From: Tenacibaculum sp. 190524A02b
GTDB taxonomy: Bacteria; Bacteroidota; Bacteroidia; Flavobacteriales; Flavobacteriaceae
Reading direction: 5' to 3'
DNA: 64,000 nt
Assembly: GCF_964036645.1 (NCBI RefSeq)
Contig: NZ_OZ038525.1
Location: forward strand, 4,902,001 to 4,966,000
The translations under genes were made by a program, and so were the position numbers. Shown piece after piece: positions 13,669 to 21,177 of the stretch (the stretch's first letter is position 1; the number at the start of each line of letters is the position of its first letter). The notes beneath the pieces were generated by a model. The model searched no databases and was not told where the DNA came from. It saw only the letters and a list, made by a program, of their open reading frames with translations.

Positions 13669-13943
13669 TGTAGGTTGATCGATCAGCCTGTTTAAGTGAT
13701 CGAGAAATAAAAAGAATAATAAAATGACAAGATTATTAAAAGTAGAAGAAAAAATAACAGACGCTATAAGAGAGGTGAATTTAGCAAAAGATGACTTGAA
13801 AAATCCAAAAGAAATATCAAATGTGTTAGCTCTTTTGGAACAAGCACATTGTTGGTTGGAAATTCTTCAAGAAGACAAAGGAATAAAAGACAAGGAAGGA
13901 AAGATTTTACAATCTCATTTGGAATAGGTTAAATAATCTGTAG
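13669..13943 (+). repeat. Duplicated cassette X, copy 2
   Basis: Second copy of 9925-10199, 3.74 kb away, with one base difference. It follows cassette Y copy 2 with the shared TGTAG at 13669, whereas copy 1 is followed by cassette Z. The unit order has therefore been shuffled. Confidence 0.85.
13724..13927 (+). CDS. Small helical protein, cassette X copy 2 (67 aa)
   Basis: Identical in protein sequence to 9980-10183. The leader with TCGATCA/TGATCGA hairpin is conserved except one base next to the left arm. Function unknown. Confidence 0.55.
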   Translation: MTRLLKVEEKITDAIREVNLAKDDLKNPKEISNVLALLEQAHCWLEILQEDKGIKDKEGKILQSHLE

Positions 13944-13945
13944 TT

Positions 13946-14182
13946 ATGGCAATAATTGAAAATACAACACCGAGGGAAAATATGAAGGTTGCTAATCCTC
14001 CATCTATTTCGATTCGCGAAAGTTTGGAATTGACAACCGATAAGATATTAGTTACAGAATGGGCGGATCATCTTCATTGCAAGGTTCACTTAAAAACGGA
14101 TAAGAGAAATCTAAAAATAAGTTTAGGACACAATGATGTCCTGGACATCTATAATCAAACGAAACACCTTTTAAAACAGTAA
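13946..14182 (+). CDS. Small array protein (78 aa)
   Basis: The start is two bases after the last exact TGTAG (13939). Alpha/beta-type composition with WADHLHCKVHLKTDKRNLK in the middle and a helical end. It terminates in CAG TAA ATT-like sequence, the variant junction, after which the motif disappears. No family recognised. Confidence 0.5.
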   Translation: MAIIENTTPRENMKVANPPSISIRESLELTTDKILVTEWADHLHCKVHLKTDKRNLKISLGHNDVLDIYNQTKHLLKQ

Positions 14183-14204
14183 TTAAAATAACATAATAAA
14201 AAAA

Positions 14205-14420
14205 ATGAAGATAAAATCAAAAAATAAAGAGGTTGAAAGATGTATAGTTTTTAATGTAAATGGAAAAAAGATAGTATTAAGTAAAAATAAGGAGGATTTA
14301 AGAATAATGTTCAATGATTGGTTGGATAATGATTGTTTTGATAATGTTAATTTAAAAATAAAAGAAAAAGATATTAGTTTGTCGAGGTTAGAACGTTTCG
14401 AAAACTTCGATGGTTTTTAA
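14205..14420 (+). CDS. Small charged protein (71 aa)
   Basis: A lysine- and aspartate-rich alpha/beta protein (CIVFNVNGKKIVLSKNKEDL). It is preceded by an A-rich start region without TGTAG, so it marks the end of the cassette array and the return to ordinary spacing. No family recognised. Confidence 0.45.
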   Translation: MKIKSKNKEVERCIVFNVNGKKIVLSKNKEDLRIMFNDWLDNDCFDNVNLKIKEKDISLSRLERFENFDGF

Positions 14421-14462
14421 AATTTTAACTACAATAATCTTCTTGTGAAAAAAGATAAAATA

Positions 14463-14702
14463 ATGAGTCAAGTATTAATAGCGGAACAGCAAGAAAGGAA
14501 TGTTAAGTCGAGGGTGTATGACTTAGCTAAAAAAATAGGTACCCGTAATGGTTTTTTTGAGTACTATTTTAAAATAGTGCTTCGTTGTAACTCTCAAAAG
14601 CAAGCTTTTGAGTTGGTTAATCAGATTCATTACTTGATTTATGATGAGTTTAGGTATAATTGTTATCACTCTTTTCTCAATCAAAGAAAAAAGATGTTTT
14701 AA
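14463..14702 (+). CDS. Small basic protein (79 aa)
   Basis: ATG 14463 is preferred; an in-frame GTG at 14445 would add six residues. The protein is basic and rich in Tyr, Phe and Arg, helical, ending NQRKKMF. No signal peptide. It is followed after 11 bases by the helix-turn-helix gene. Not recognised. Confidence 0.45.
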   Translation: MSQVLIAEQQERNVKSRVYDLAKKIGTRNGFFEYYFKIVLRCNSQKQAFELVNQIHYLIYDEFRYNCYHSFLNQRKKMF

Positions 14703-14713
14703 AAGTATTAAAT

Positions 14714-14878
14714 ATGGTTGGTGATTTAAAAAATGAAAGAGAAGCTTTGGTTTTGGATGCTTTTCTAAATGATGAGAATAATACAGTTCCTGCAATTTCA
14801 AAAAAGTTGGGATTTGACGAAAGAACAGTGTCTAGAGTAATTAATAAGTATATAAAAAATTTAACGATTAATGAGTAG
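14714..14878 (+). CDS. Small helix-turn-helix protein (54 aa)
   Basis: ISKKLGFDERTVSRVINKYI fits a helix-turn-helix in the C-terminal half, preceded by a helix (REALVLDAFLNDEN). The start at 14714 is the ATG nearest the domain; an upstream TTG at 14660 overlaps the previous gene. It could regulate the late operon that begins just downstream. The last codons overlap the next gene by 8 bases. Confidence 0.55.
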   Translation: MVGDLKNEREALVLDAFLNDENNTVPAISKKLGFDERTVSRVINKYIKNLTINE

Positions 14879-15068
14879 TAGTTTAACTCCAAATATGAAA
14901 CTATTGTTGATAGTTTTGAGTACTTTTTTATTAGCGTTTGTTACCTCGTTATTGTTAGAGTTAAAGCTCTTTCAGAATGTGGTTAGGTTTTTTTTAGTTG
15001 TATTATTGATAATTTTAGAATTGTTTTTTGGTTTTCTTTTGGTGAAAAATTTATTAAAAAAAAACTAG
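14871..15068 (+). CDS. Small two-helix membrane protein (65 aa)
   Basis: Two hydrophobic helices (about residues 10-28 and 37-59) are separated by a short hinge and end with LKKN. It overlaps the helix-turn-helix gene by 8 bases. Size and topology could fit a class II holin, but a better holin candidate lies in the lysis region at 27874. Confidence 0.5.
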   Translation: MSSSLTPNMKLLLIVLSTFLLAFVTSLLLELKLFQNVVRFFLVVLLIILELFFGFLLVKNLLKKN

Positions 15069-15118
15069 TAAACCAATAGTTAATCAATAGTTAATAATAT
15101 AACTACTAAAACTTATGA

Positions 15119-15144
15119 TTTTTACATCGTAAAAGATGTAAAAA
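15119..15144 (+). promoter_or_regulatory. Hairpin abutting the portal start codon
   Basis: TTTTTACATC (15119-15128) pairs perfectly with GATGTAAAAA (15135-15144) around a 6-nt loop. The ATG of the portal gene begins at 15145, so the stem would occupy the ribosome landing site and could limit portal translation. Confidence 0.5.
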
Positions 15145-16335
15145 ATGTTATTCCAAGCATTAAAAAATGAATTTAAAGGACAGTCGGTTAGCTCTGGTTT
15201 TGGTTTATGGCCAAGTATTACTAGTAGTTCGGTTGTTAACACTAATTCTGCATTAACTCTTTCTGCTTTTTATAACGCTGTGGATATAATAAGCAATGAT
15301 TTTGCTAAACTTCCTAAGTCTCTTTATCAAAAAATAGAGGGTGATCGTAAAAAAAAACCAGATCATTCAATTAATTATATTCTTTCAAGACGTCCTAATA
15401 AACTTATGACGTCTTTTATGTTTGATAAAATGATGATTCAGTATGCAATTTTGAAAGGAAATGCCTACGCAATTATTGAACGTGATTATAAAGAGAAGGT
15501 GGTTGCTTTACATTTGGTAGAGCAAGATAAAACCTCTGTTACTGTTTGGAAGAAGAACAGGAAATTATATTATGAGATTGATGGGGAGATGTATAGTTCA
15601 GATGATGTTATTCATGTTCCGGGGTTTTCATTTGATGGAATTACGGGGATCGGGGTTGTGTCATTTGCTGCAAAAAGTTTAGGGGTTAATTTAAAATCAC
15701 AAAACTTTGCAGATGAGTATTATGATTCCAAAGGAGAAGGTATAGCTGTAGTAACTTCAAGTAAGTCTATGGATCCGGACGCTAAAATTAGGTTGTCAAA
15801 TGCAATAACAAGTAGGCTTAGTCAAAAAGGAATGGTTAAAGCAACTGTTTTAGATGAGTCGAATACATTTCAGCATATAAAATTAACACCTCAGGAAAGT
15901 CAATTTCTACAAACCAATTCTAACGGTGTGTTAGAGGTAGCTCGTTGGTTGAATTTGCCTCCGCACAAGTTGAAATCCTTAGAAAATGCCACTTTTAGTA
16001 ATATAGAACATCAAGAAATAGCGCATGTTTCAGATAGTGTTTTGCCTTGGTCTTTAAAGTTTCAAAACGAATATACAGTTAAGTTACTTTCTGTAGCTGA
16101 AGAGATTGAAGGGTATTATATAAAATTCAATACTAAAAGCTTATTAAGGGCAGACTTAAAGGCGCAATCTGAGTTTTTTTCTAAAATGATTTATGCTGGA
16201 GTGTATACTAGGAATGAAGTTAGAGCTTTGTTTGAACTTAATGCTTTAGAAGGTTTAGATTCTCCTTTAACTCCGGTAAATACAAATATTTTAGAACAAA
16301 TAGATGCATTGTTAAAACAAAAACAAGATGGGTAA
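15145..16335 (+). CDS. Portal protein, HK97 family
   Basis: 396 residues, typical for the family. The sequence has family features: an N-terminal part before LTLSAFYNAVDIISNDFAKL, the conserved core around KLMTSFMFDKMMIQYAILKG (about 90-115), FDGITGIGVVSFAA and a C-terminal helical region ending at IDALLKQKQ. Twelve copies would form the DNA gate and nucleate capsid assembly. It overlaps the protease gene by 8 bases, and the order portal-protease-capsid is the HK97 signature. Confidence 0.9.
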   Translation: MLFQALKNEFKGQSVSSGFGLWPSITSSSVVNTNSALTLSAFYNAVDIISNDFAKLPKSLYQKIEGDRKKKPDHSINYILSRRPNKLMTSFMFDKMMIQYAILKGNAYAIIERDYKEKVVALHLVEQDKTSVTVWKKNRKLYYEIDGEMYSSDDVIHVPGFSFDGITGIGVVSFAAKSLGVNLKSQNFADEYYDSKGEGIAVVTSSKSMDPDAKIRLSNAITSRLSQKGMVKATVLDESNTFQHIKLTPQESQFLQTNSNGVLEVARWLNLPPHKLKSLENATFSNIEHQEIAHVSDSVLPWSLKFQNEYTVKLLSVAEEIEGYYIKFNTKSLLRADLKAQSEFFSKMIYAGVYTRNEVRALFELNALEGLDSPLTPVNTNILEQIDALLKQKQDG

Positions 16336-16927
16336 ATCAGTAGAGCAGGAAAGAAGAATGCTTTCAGGGGGTAGTTTGAAGGTGGAAAATAGAAGTGAGG
16401 AGGATGATTCTAGAGGAGAGATTCAAGGAACAGCAGCGAAATTTAATAAAAGAACCAAAATTGGAAATTGGTTTTATGAAGAAATTTTACCTGGTGCTTT
16501 TGATGGGGTTTTAGATGATGATGTTAGATGTTTATTGAATCATAATCCTGATCAAATTTTGGGAAGAACAAAATCGGGGACACTTGATATTTGGGTTGAT
16601 GATGAAGGATTAAAATATAAATACCTAACCCCAAATAGAACATTTGGAATAGACTTACAAGATGCAATTGAGTCAGGTGATGTCTCTGGTTCTTCATTTT
16701 CATTTAGAGCGGAGGAGGTTATATGGATTGAACAGGAAGATGATTTAGATATAAGGCAGATTAAGAAAGTAGGTGCTTTGTATGATGTTGCGCCAGTAAC
16801 CTATCCTGCATATGAAGATACAAGTGTGGCAAAAAGGTCGTACGATCAAAGAGAAAAGGATAAAGCTTTTTCTGGTAGGAATTTGAGGCAATTTGAGTTA
16901 ATTATTAATAAAAATAAAATTAAATAA
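16328..16927 (+). CDS. HK97-type prohead protease
   Basis: 199 residues. GEIQGTAAKFNKRTKIGNWF and the LNHNPDQILGRT segment contain the catalytic-type His, and SGDVSGSSFSFRAEE contains the nucleophile-type serine of this serine protease family. It cleaves the capsid delta domain during maturation. The start overlaps the portal gene, and its TAA shares a base with the capsid ATG. Confidence 0.88.
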   Translation: MGKSVEQERRMLSGGSLKVENRSEEDDSRGEIQGTAAKFNKRTKIGNWFYEEILPGAFDGVLDDDVRCLLNHNPDQILGRTKSGTLDIWVDDEGLKYKYLTPNRTFGIDLQDAIESGDVSGSSFSFRAEEVIWIEQEDDLDIRQIKKVGALYDVAPVTYPAYEDTSVAKRSYDQREKDKAFSGRNLRQFELIINKNKIK

Positions 16928-18216
16928 TGAAAACATATAAAGAATTAAAAGAAGAGCGTGGAGGTTTGTTGGGTAAGCAAGAGTCTTTGGTAAACTTAGC
17001 TAAAAAAGAAAACAGAGATTTAACCCCAGAAGAAGAGCAAAGGTTTGATGATTATCAGTCTCAAATAGAGGCTTTAGATCCTAAAATAGCAAGAGCTAAA
17101 TTGATTGGAAAAATAGAGGCTGAGGAAGCTAGGTCTACAGGTGAGAATATTTCCGCTCCAAATATTAATACTGGTAAAAAAGAAGATAGGACTTTTAGTT
17201 TAACTCGTGCAATGAGATCTGTAGTTAATGATGGTAAGGTTTCTGGTGTTGAATTAGAAGCTTGGCAAGAGTCAAGGAATGAGTTAACAGGGCTGGGTTT
17301 AGATGCTCCTCAGGTAAATGTAATAAGCATACCTTCTTCAATGATTGAGGATAGGAGTCAATCTGTTTTTGGTGATGACGGAAAAAAAGGAGGTAAGTTA
17401 GTAGTGACTGAAGCTCCAAGAATGGTAGCTCCATTGTTTCCTAATAATCCATTGTCTGAATTGGGGGTAACTCATTTGTCGGGTTTGCAAGGTAATGTTC
17501 CATTGTTGTCTAATACTGATGTGGAGTTTTATTGGGCTTCTGAAAATGAAAAAGTTTCTACAAGTACTGATGCGGATTTTGATGGGCCAGTATTAAAACC
17601 TAAAAGGATAGTGGCTATAGTAGATATTTCTCATCAATTGATGTTTCAAAGTAGTGTTAATATAGAGGTGTTTATAATTAATTTACTGAATAATGCTTAC
17701 GGAAGATCTTTGGCTGCGGCAATTTTAAATGGACCAGGGGGTAAGGCTCCAACAGGCATTCTTAATCTTGAAGGAGTGTTAGATTTGGGTAGAGGGGTTA
17801 CGGATTTATTAGATCCTTCGTATGTAGATATTGTAGCTCTTGAAACTGCAATAGAGTCAAATAATGCTACTGATAATAATTTGGCATATGTTACTAATAA
17901 AGCTTTAAAAGGGAAGTTGAAGGTGACTGCTAAAGTAAAAGGAACAGATAGTGTAATGCTTTCAGATGGTAAGCTTCTTAATGAGAGTAAATTAGTGTCT
18001 ACAAATATAATACCAGATTTATCTGGAGGGAATCCTTTGATTTTTGGTGATTGGTCTCAGGTTTTTACTGGGTCATGGGGTGGAATTTCAATTACTGTTG
18101 ATAATTTAACTCAAGTTGCATCAGGGAAAATAAGATTAGTTGTAAATGCTTATGCTGATATGCAAGTGGTGCATCCTGAGGCTTTTGCGTTTAATAAGAA
18201 GTTTAAAGTTTTATAA
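16927..18216 (+). CDS. Major capsid protein, HK97 fold
   Basis: 429 residues. The first 100 or so residues are charged and helical (LKEERGGLLGKQESLVNLAK), the expected delta scaffold domain removed by the neighbouring protease. The rest carries family-type segments: LGVTHLSGLQGNVPLLSNTD, WASENEKVSTSTDADF and the C-terminal VVHPEAFA. Self-assembles into the icosahedral shell. Confidence 0.92.
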   Translation: MKTYKELKEERGGLLGKQESLVNLAKKENRDLTPEEEQRFDDYQSQIEALDPKIARAKLIGKIEAEEARSTGENISAPNINTGKKEDRTFSLTRAMRSVVNDGKVSGVELEAWQESRNELTGLGLDAPQVNVISIPSSMIEDRSQSVFGDDGKKGGKLVVTEAPRMVAPLFPNNPLSELGVTHLSGLQGNVPLLSNTDVEFYWASENEKVSTSTDADFDGPVLKPKRIVAIVDISHQLMFQSSVNIEVFIINLLNNAYGRSLAAAILNGPGGKAPTGILNLEGVLDLGRGVTDLLDPSYVDIVALETAIESNNATDNNLAYVTNKALKGKLKVTAKVKGTDSVMLSDGKLLNESKLVSTNIIPDLSGGNPLIFGDWSQVFTGSWGGISITVDNLTQVASGKIRLVVNAYADMQVVHPEAFAFNKKFKVL

Positions 18217-18217
18217 T

Positions 18218-18379
18218 ATGGCTAAAAAATCTGATAAAAAATCCATAACGGTAAAGATATTGCTTTCTCCTGCAGGTAAGTTCTTACTTCCCTATAGTGT
18301 AGGGGAAGAGGTTACTTTAGATTATAACTTAGGATTAGAATTGATTGATTCTAAGTACGCAGAGGAGGTGAAAAAATGA
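18218..18379 (+). CDS. Small structural-region protein (53 aa)
   Basis: Start ATG 18218 directly after the capsid stop. A lysine-rich start is followed by beta-type segments (SITVKILLSPAGKFLLPYSV) and a short helix. Similar small proteins with this layout lie between capsid and connector in HK97-type phages. It overlaps the next gene at ATGA. Possibly a head decoration or completion protein. Confidence 0.5.
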   Translation: MAKKSDKKSITVKILLSPAGKFLLPYSVGEEVTLDYNLGLELIDSKYAEEVKK

Positions 18380-18924
18380 CACATTATTTAATTGATGAAA
18401 ATGCAGAAAATACTTTGATTTCTTTGAATCAAGCTAAAAAGCATTTAAAAATTGAAGAAGATTTTTCTATTGATGATGATTTAATTCTTCTGTATTTAGA
18501 TTCTTGTGTTAGTTATTTAGAGAGTTTTTTAGGGTATAAGGTTTTAAAAAACAATTGTACTATATATAGTTCTAGTTTTTTAGAGGTAGAAGAATTTTCA
18601 AGGGAATTAGTAGGAAGTATTTTAAGTATTAGGTATTTAAGTGAGTCGGGAGAAGAGGAAATAATGAGTAATGAAATGTATCGCTTGGTAAAGGTTGATA
18701 AGTTTGAAAATAAAATTGAGTTTTTGAATGATTTGCCTAAGGTTGCTAGTAGTCATAAGGCTGTAGTTGTTGAGTGTACTGTTGGGTTAGAAAAAGTACC
18801 TAAAGTATTTAAACAGGCTATTTTATTAATGATGGGTGATTTTTATGAGTTTAGGTCAAATCGTATGGTTAAATCTAATGATGCTGTTAGTAACTTATTG
18901 AGTACTCATAGAAAACCTTGTTAA
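18376..18924 (+). CDS. Head-tail connector, gp6-like
   Basis: 182 residues. ISLNQAKKHLKIEEDFSIDD, then LYLDSCVSYLESFLGYKV, matches the gp6-like connector pattern, with the end segment FKQAILLMMGDFYEFRSNRM. Rings of this protein attach below the portal. Gene order supports the call. Confidence 0.8.
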   Translation: MTHYLIDENAENTLISLNQAKKHLKIEEDFSIDDDLILLYLDSCVSYLESFLGYKVLKNNCTIYSSSFLEVEEFSRELVGSILSIRYLSESGEEEIMSNEMYRLVKVDKFENKIEFLNDLPKVASSHKAVVVECTVGLEKVPKVFKQAILLMMGDFYEFRSNRMVKSNDAVSNLLSTHRKPC

Positions 18925-19257
18925 ATGAAAAAAGAAACATTTATAGGTCAGTTAAATCAAAGAATTTTTATTAAAAAAAAGAATGATGTTAAGTCGGATG
19001 TAAGTGGCTCAACAACTAAAAAACTGATAGTTTTTAAAGAGTGTTGGGCTAAAGTAGTGGATGTTTCTAGCAGTGAGAAGTTGGATGGTAAGGTGGTTTA
19101 TGTAAATGTAAAAGATTTTATCATCAGGCATGATGTTAGGTTGGGCAGTGCTTTACAGGAAATGCAAATTGAGTATAAAGGATTGAATTATGAAGTTATT
19201 TCTGTTTTGGCTCAAGGGAAAGGGTATTTAAAATTGAAAGGAGTTCATCGTGAGTAA
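18925..19257 (+). CDS. Head closure / head-tail joining protein
   Basis: 110 residues, beta-rich, opening GQLNQRIFIKKKNDVKSDVS with ECWAKVVDVSSSEKLDG and the LNYEVISVLAQGK end, a pattern typical of SPP1 gp16-like head closure proteins. Starts at the base after the connector stop. The end overlaps the next gene by 8 bases. Confidence 0.75.
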   Translation: MKKETFIGQLNQRIFIKKKNDVKSDVSGSTTKKLIVFKECWAKVVDVSSSEKLDGKVVYVNVKDFIIRHDVRLGSALQEMQIEYKGLNYEVISVLAQGKGYLKLKGVHRE

Positions 19258-19720
19258 AACAAAAACACTGTTTGAAGTTGAGGGTTTTGATGTACTTCAA
19301 AAAAAGATAAAAAGATTAGGTAAAGATAAATCGAAGAGAAAAGAAGTTCTTAAAATTCTTGGTCAAGTAGCTAATCCTACTCTTAAAGCGGCTAGAAGGT
19401 TAGCTCCTGTTAGTTCTAAAGCTCATTATCAAAAGCGAAAAGGGCAAATATTTGGGGTGGTTATATCACCAGGAACAGGGAAAAGGTCGTTGGGAAAACA
19501 GTCCATGAAAAGGGCGAGTGACCCAATGATTTATGTAAGCCCAACAAGTACAAAAAGAGCTGATGGTTGGTATTTAAGGCAATTTGTACTTAGAGGTACT
19601 AAAAAAATTAAAGCGAATCCTTTTTTGGATAAAGCATATCAGGAGACTAAAGGAGGTGTTGTAAAGGATGCAGAGAAAAGAGTGGCTCGCTATTTTCAAA
19701 AAAGAATAGATAGTTTATGA
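19250..19720 (+). CDS. HK97 gp10-like tail component
   Basis: 156 residues. A helical start (LFEVEGFDVLQKKIKRLGKD) is followed by the LKAARRLAPVSSKAH segment typical of the HK97 gp10 family, a basic middle and NPFLDKAYQETKGGV near the end. GTG at 19250 is the likely start, overlapping the previous gene. Role: head-tail junction or tail completion. Confidence 0.75.
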   Translation: MSKTKTLFEVEGFDVLQKKIKRLGKDKSKRKEVLKILGQVANPTLKAARRLAPVSSKAHYQKRKGQIFGVVISPGTGKRSLGKQSMKRASDPMIYVSPTSTKRADGWYLRQFVLRGTKKIKANPFLDKAYQETKGGVVKDAEKRVARYFQKRIDSL

Positions 19721-20079
19721 GTTTTAGTAAGTTTTCATCTATGATTTATGGGGATTTAAAGTCTGGGGTAAAATTAATCGAGTTGTTGTCTAGTAAAGAA
19801 GATTCTATTTACCCTCTACAACCCTCGGATCTTGAAGGTGGTAGTTTCATTATTTATTTTATTGAAAATTTGGGTGGGACTACAAGGGATTTGGCTAATG
19901 GTTGGAGTGTAAATATTTTAAGTTTTGCAGAGGATTACGATTCGTGTTGTGTTGTAGCTGATGCAGTTACAGATGTTTTGAGAGCTTCGGTAAATGAATA
20001 TAAACCTCTTGGTGGGAAGCCAAATCGAACTAGCGATGGTTTCTTGTATATAGAGCAAAAATTTAACATAATAATATAA
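19717..20079 (+). CDS. Tail completion protein (DUF3168-like)
   Basis: 120 residues in the position of the tail terminator/completion gene, between gp10-like and tail tube. The pattern of early YPLQPSDLEGGSFIIYFI strands and the mid-chain VVADAVTDVLRASV helix fits DUF3168-like proteins. Start overlaps the previous stop (ATGA). Confidence 0.6.
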   Translation: MSFSKFSSMIYGDLKSGVKLIELLSSKEDSIYPLQPSDLEGGSFIIYFIENLGGTTRDLANGWSVNILSFAEDYDSCCVVADAVTDVLRASVNEYKPLGGKPNRTSDGFLYIEQKFNIII

Positions 20080-20085
20080 TATAAA

Positions 20086-20493
20086 ATGGGATTTTATAAC
20101 GGTAGTAAAATGAGAATAACTATAGATGGCTATCATGTTTTTCATGAAACAGATGCTACACTTAGTTATGATGTGGATTTCAAAGAAATAGCATCTAAAG
20201 ATACAGATGGTGTTGAAAATTCACCAGGTAAAGATTCTTGGAGTTTGTCTAGTAGTGCTTATGTGAAAAATACTGAGGATACCAAGTTGGATATTAAAGT
20301 TTTAACAGATGTAGCTTTACTAAAAAAGAAAGTGTCTGTGGCTTTTACAGATGGGGCTATAGGGCATGTGGTTTACTCGGGCAATGCTTTTATCTCAAAT
20401 TTTTCAATTAAATCTACCACAGATGAAGTGGTGACTTTTGATTATACGTTAAAAGGAGATGGTAAATTGATACTTACTAAGGTGGCTAGTTAA
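20086..20493 (+). CDS. Major tail tube protein
   Basis: 135 residues, beta-rich, resembling TP901-1-type tail tube proteins: IDGYHVFHETDATLSYDVDF, the DTDGVENSPGKDSWSLSSSA loop and TTDEVVTFDYTLKGDGKL at the end. Hexamers stack around the tape measure to form the flexible tail tube. It is followed by the tail chaperone gene. Confidence 0.8.
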   Translation: MGFYNGSKMRITIDGYHVFHETDATLSYDVDFKEIASKDTDGVENSPGKDSWSLSSSAYVKNTEDTKLDIKVLTDVALLKKKVSVAFTDGAIGHVVYSGNAFISNFSIKSTTDEVVTFDYTLKGDGKLILTKVAS

Positions 20494-20494
20494 T

Positions 20495-20830
20495 ATGAGA
20501 GTTTCGGTATTAGGTGTAGAGTATCAAGTAAAGTTTGGTTTTAAATGTTTAAGGCTTCTTTGCGAGTCTTATGGTTATAAAACACTTGGAGGTATTGATG
20601 AGTTAATGCGAAAGCATAATTTTTCATCGCTCCAAGATCCAACTTTTGAGCAATTGGACTTTATAGGGAATCTCATATTGGCGGGTATAAGGTCAGTAGA
20701 TGAAGGTTGTAGTTTAACTTCTGATAATATTTTGGATGAAGTTTTAAAAGGAGGTATAGATACTATTGGTGTATTGAATCTCTTATTAGAGTCTTTTCCT
20801 AAAGAAACTGAAGGGGAGGGAAACCAGTAG
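20495..20830 (+). CDS. Tail assembly chaperone, short form (gpG-like)
   Basis: 111 residues, helical, located between tail tube and tape measure like lambda gpG. Its last codons contain a perfect -1 slippery heptamer, so a fraction of ribosomes should continue into the -1 frame and give a gpGT-like fusion of about 227 residues. Chaperones of this kind bind the tape measure before tail tube polymerisation. Sequence similarity in this family is low, so position and frameshift are the main evidence. Confidence 0.75.
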   Translation: MRVSVLGVEYQVKFGFKCLRLLCESYGYKTLGGIDELMRKHNFSSLQDPTFEQLDFIGNLILAGIRSVDEGCSLTSDNILDEVLKGGIDTIGVLNLLLESFPKETEGEGNQ

Positions 20831-21177
20831 GGTCGGAAACTGAGGTTTTCGACCCTAGTTTTGATGAGTTGGAGCAGTTGGCTCTGGGGGAGTTGGGGTT
20901 AAGTTTAGAGTATTTTTATTCTTTGACTTCTCGACAGTTTTTTAATACACTAACTGGTTATAGGGAGAAAGAGAGGTTGGTTTATCAAGATGATTGGGAA
21001 AGGTCAAGGATGCAGATGTATTTTACAGTGTTGCCTTATTTGGATAAAAATAACCAAATAGCTCCAGAGGATTTATTTGTGTTTCCGTGGGAAGATGAAA
21101 AGAGTAGAGATTCTGGTGTAAGTAGTCGAGAAGAATTGGAAAATTATTTTAAAGATAATTTAAGAAATGGCGAGTAG
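20812..21177 (+). CDS. Tail assembly chaperone extension (T part), reached by -1 frameshift
   Basis: Open in the -1 frame relative to the gpG-like gene from just after a TGA at 20809. There is no good start codon near the beginning; an internal TTG at 20869 is the only one. Encoded segment after the shift: PVGSETEVFDPSFDELEQLA and onward to NLRNGE. This is the expected T half of a gpGT fusion, which overlaps the tape measure start at 21167 by 11 bases. Confidence 0.72.
   Translation, partial: RGGKPVGSETEVFDPSFDELEQLALGELGLSLEYFYSLTSRQFFNTLTGYREKERLVYQDDWERSRMQMYFTVLPYLDKNNQIAPEDLFVFPWEDEKSRDSGVSSREELENYFKDNLRNGE
20818..20857 (+). promoter_or_regulatory. Programmed -1 ribosomal frameshift signal
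   Basis: The heptamer G GGA AAC (20818-20824) fits X XXY YYZ in the frame of the upstream gene. Three bases later TAGGGTCGGAAAC pairs with GTTTTCGACCCTA (13 bp, one G-T) around TGAG; the stem begins in the zero-frame stop TAG. Slippery site plus downstream hairpin is the standard stimulator pair. Confidence 0.82.

Larger units (their letters stand above)
9476..14187 (+). repeat. TGTAG-punctuated small-gene cassette array
   Basis: TGTAG occurs exactly at 14 gene junctions, starting at 9925, 10195, 10674, 10844, 10992, 11551, 11691, 12422, 12706, 12980, 13135, 13385, 13669 and 13939. Variants CAGTAA, CAGTAG or AGTAG mark the junctions near 9476, 9713, 10493, 11290 and 14180. Many junctions read TGTAGAAATTATG or close to it, with the start codon 1-10 bases after the motif. 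Three units are duplicated from motif to motif. About 16 small plus-strand genes and one minus-strand gene are included. Confidence 0.8.

Noticed and set aside
9476..14187. Array as a chromosomal integron or CRISPR array
   Set aside because: No attC-like folded sites, no integron integrase and no regularly spaced repeats with unique spacers were seen.
14871..15068. Two-helix protein as the phage holin
   Set aside because: It is far from the endolysin; the 27874 protein overlaps the endolysin gene and is the better candidate.
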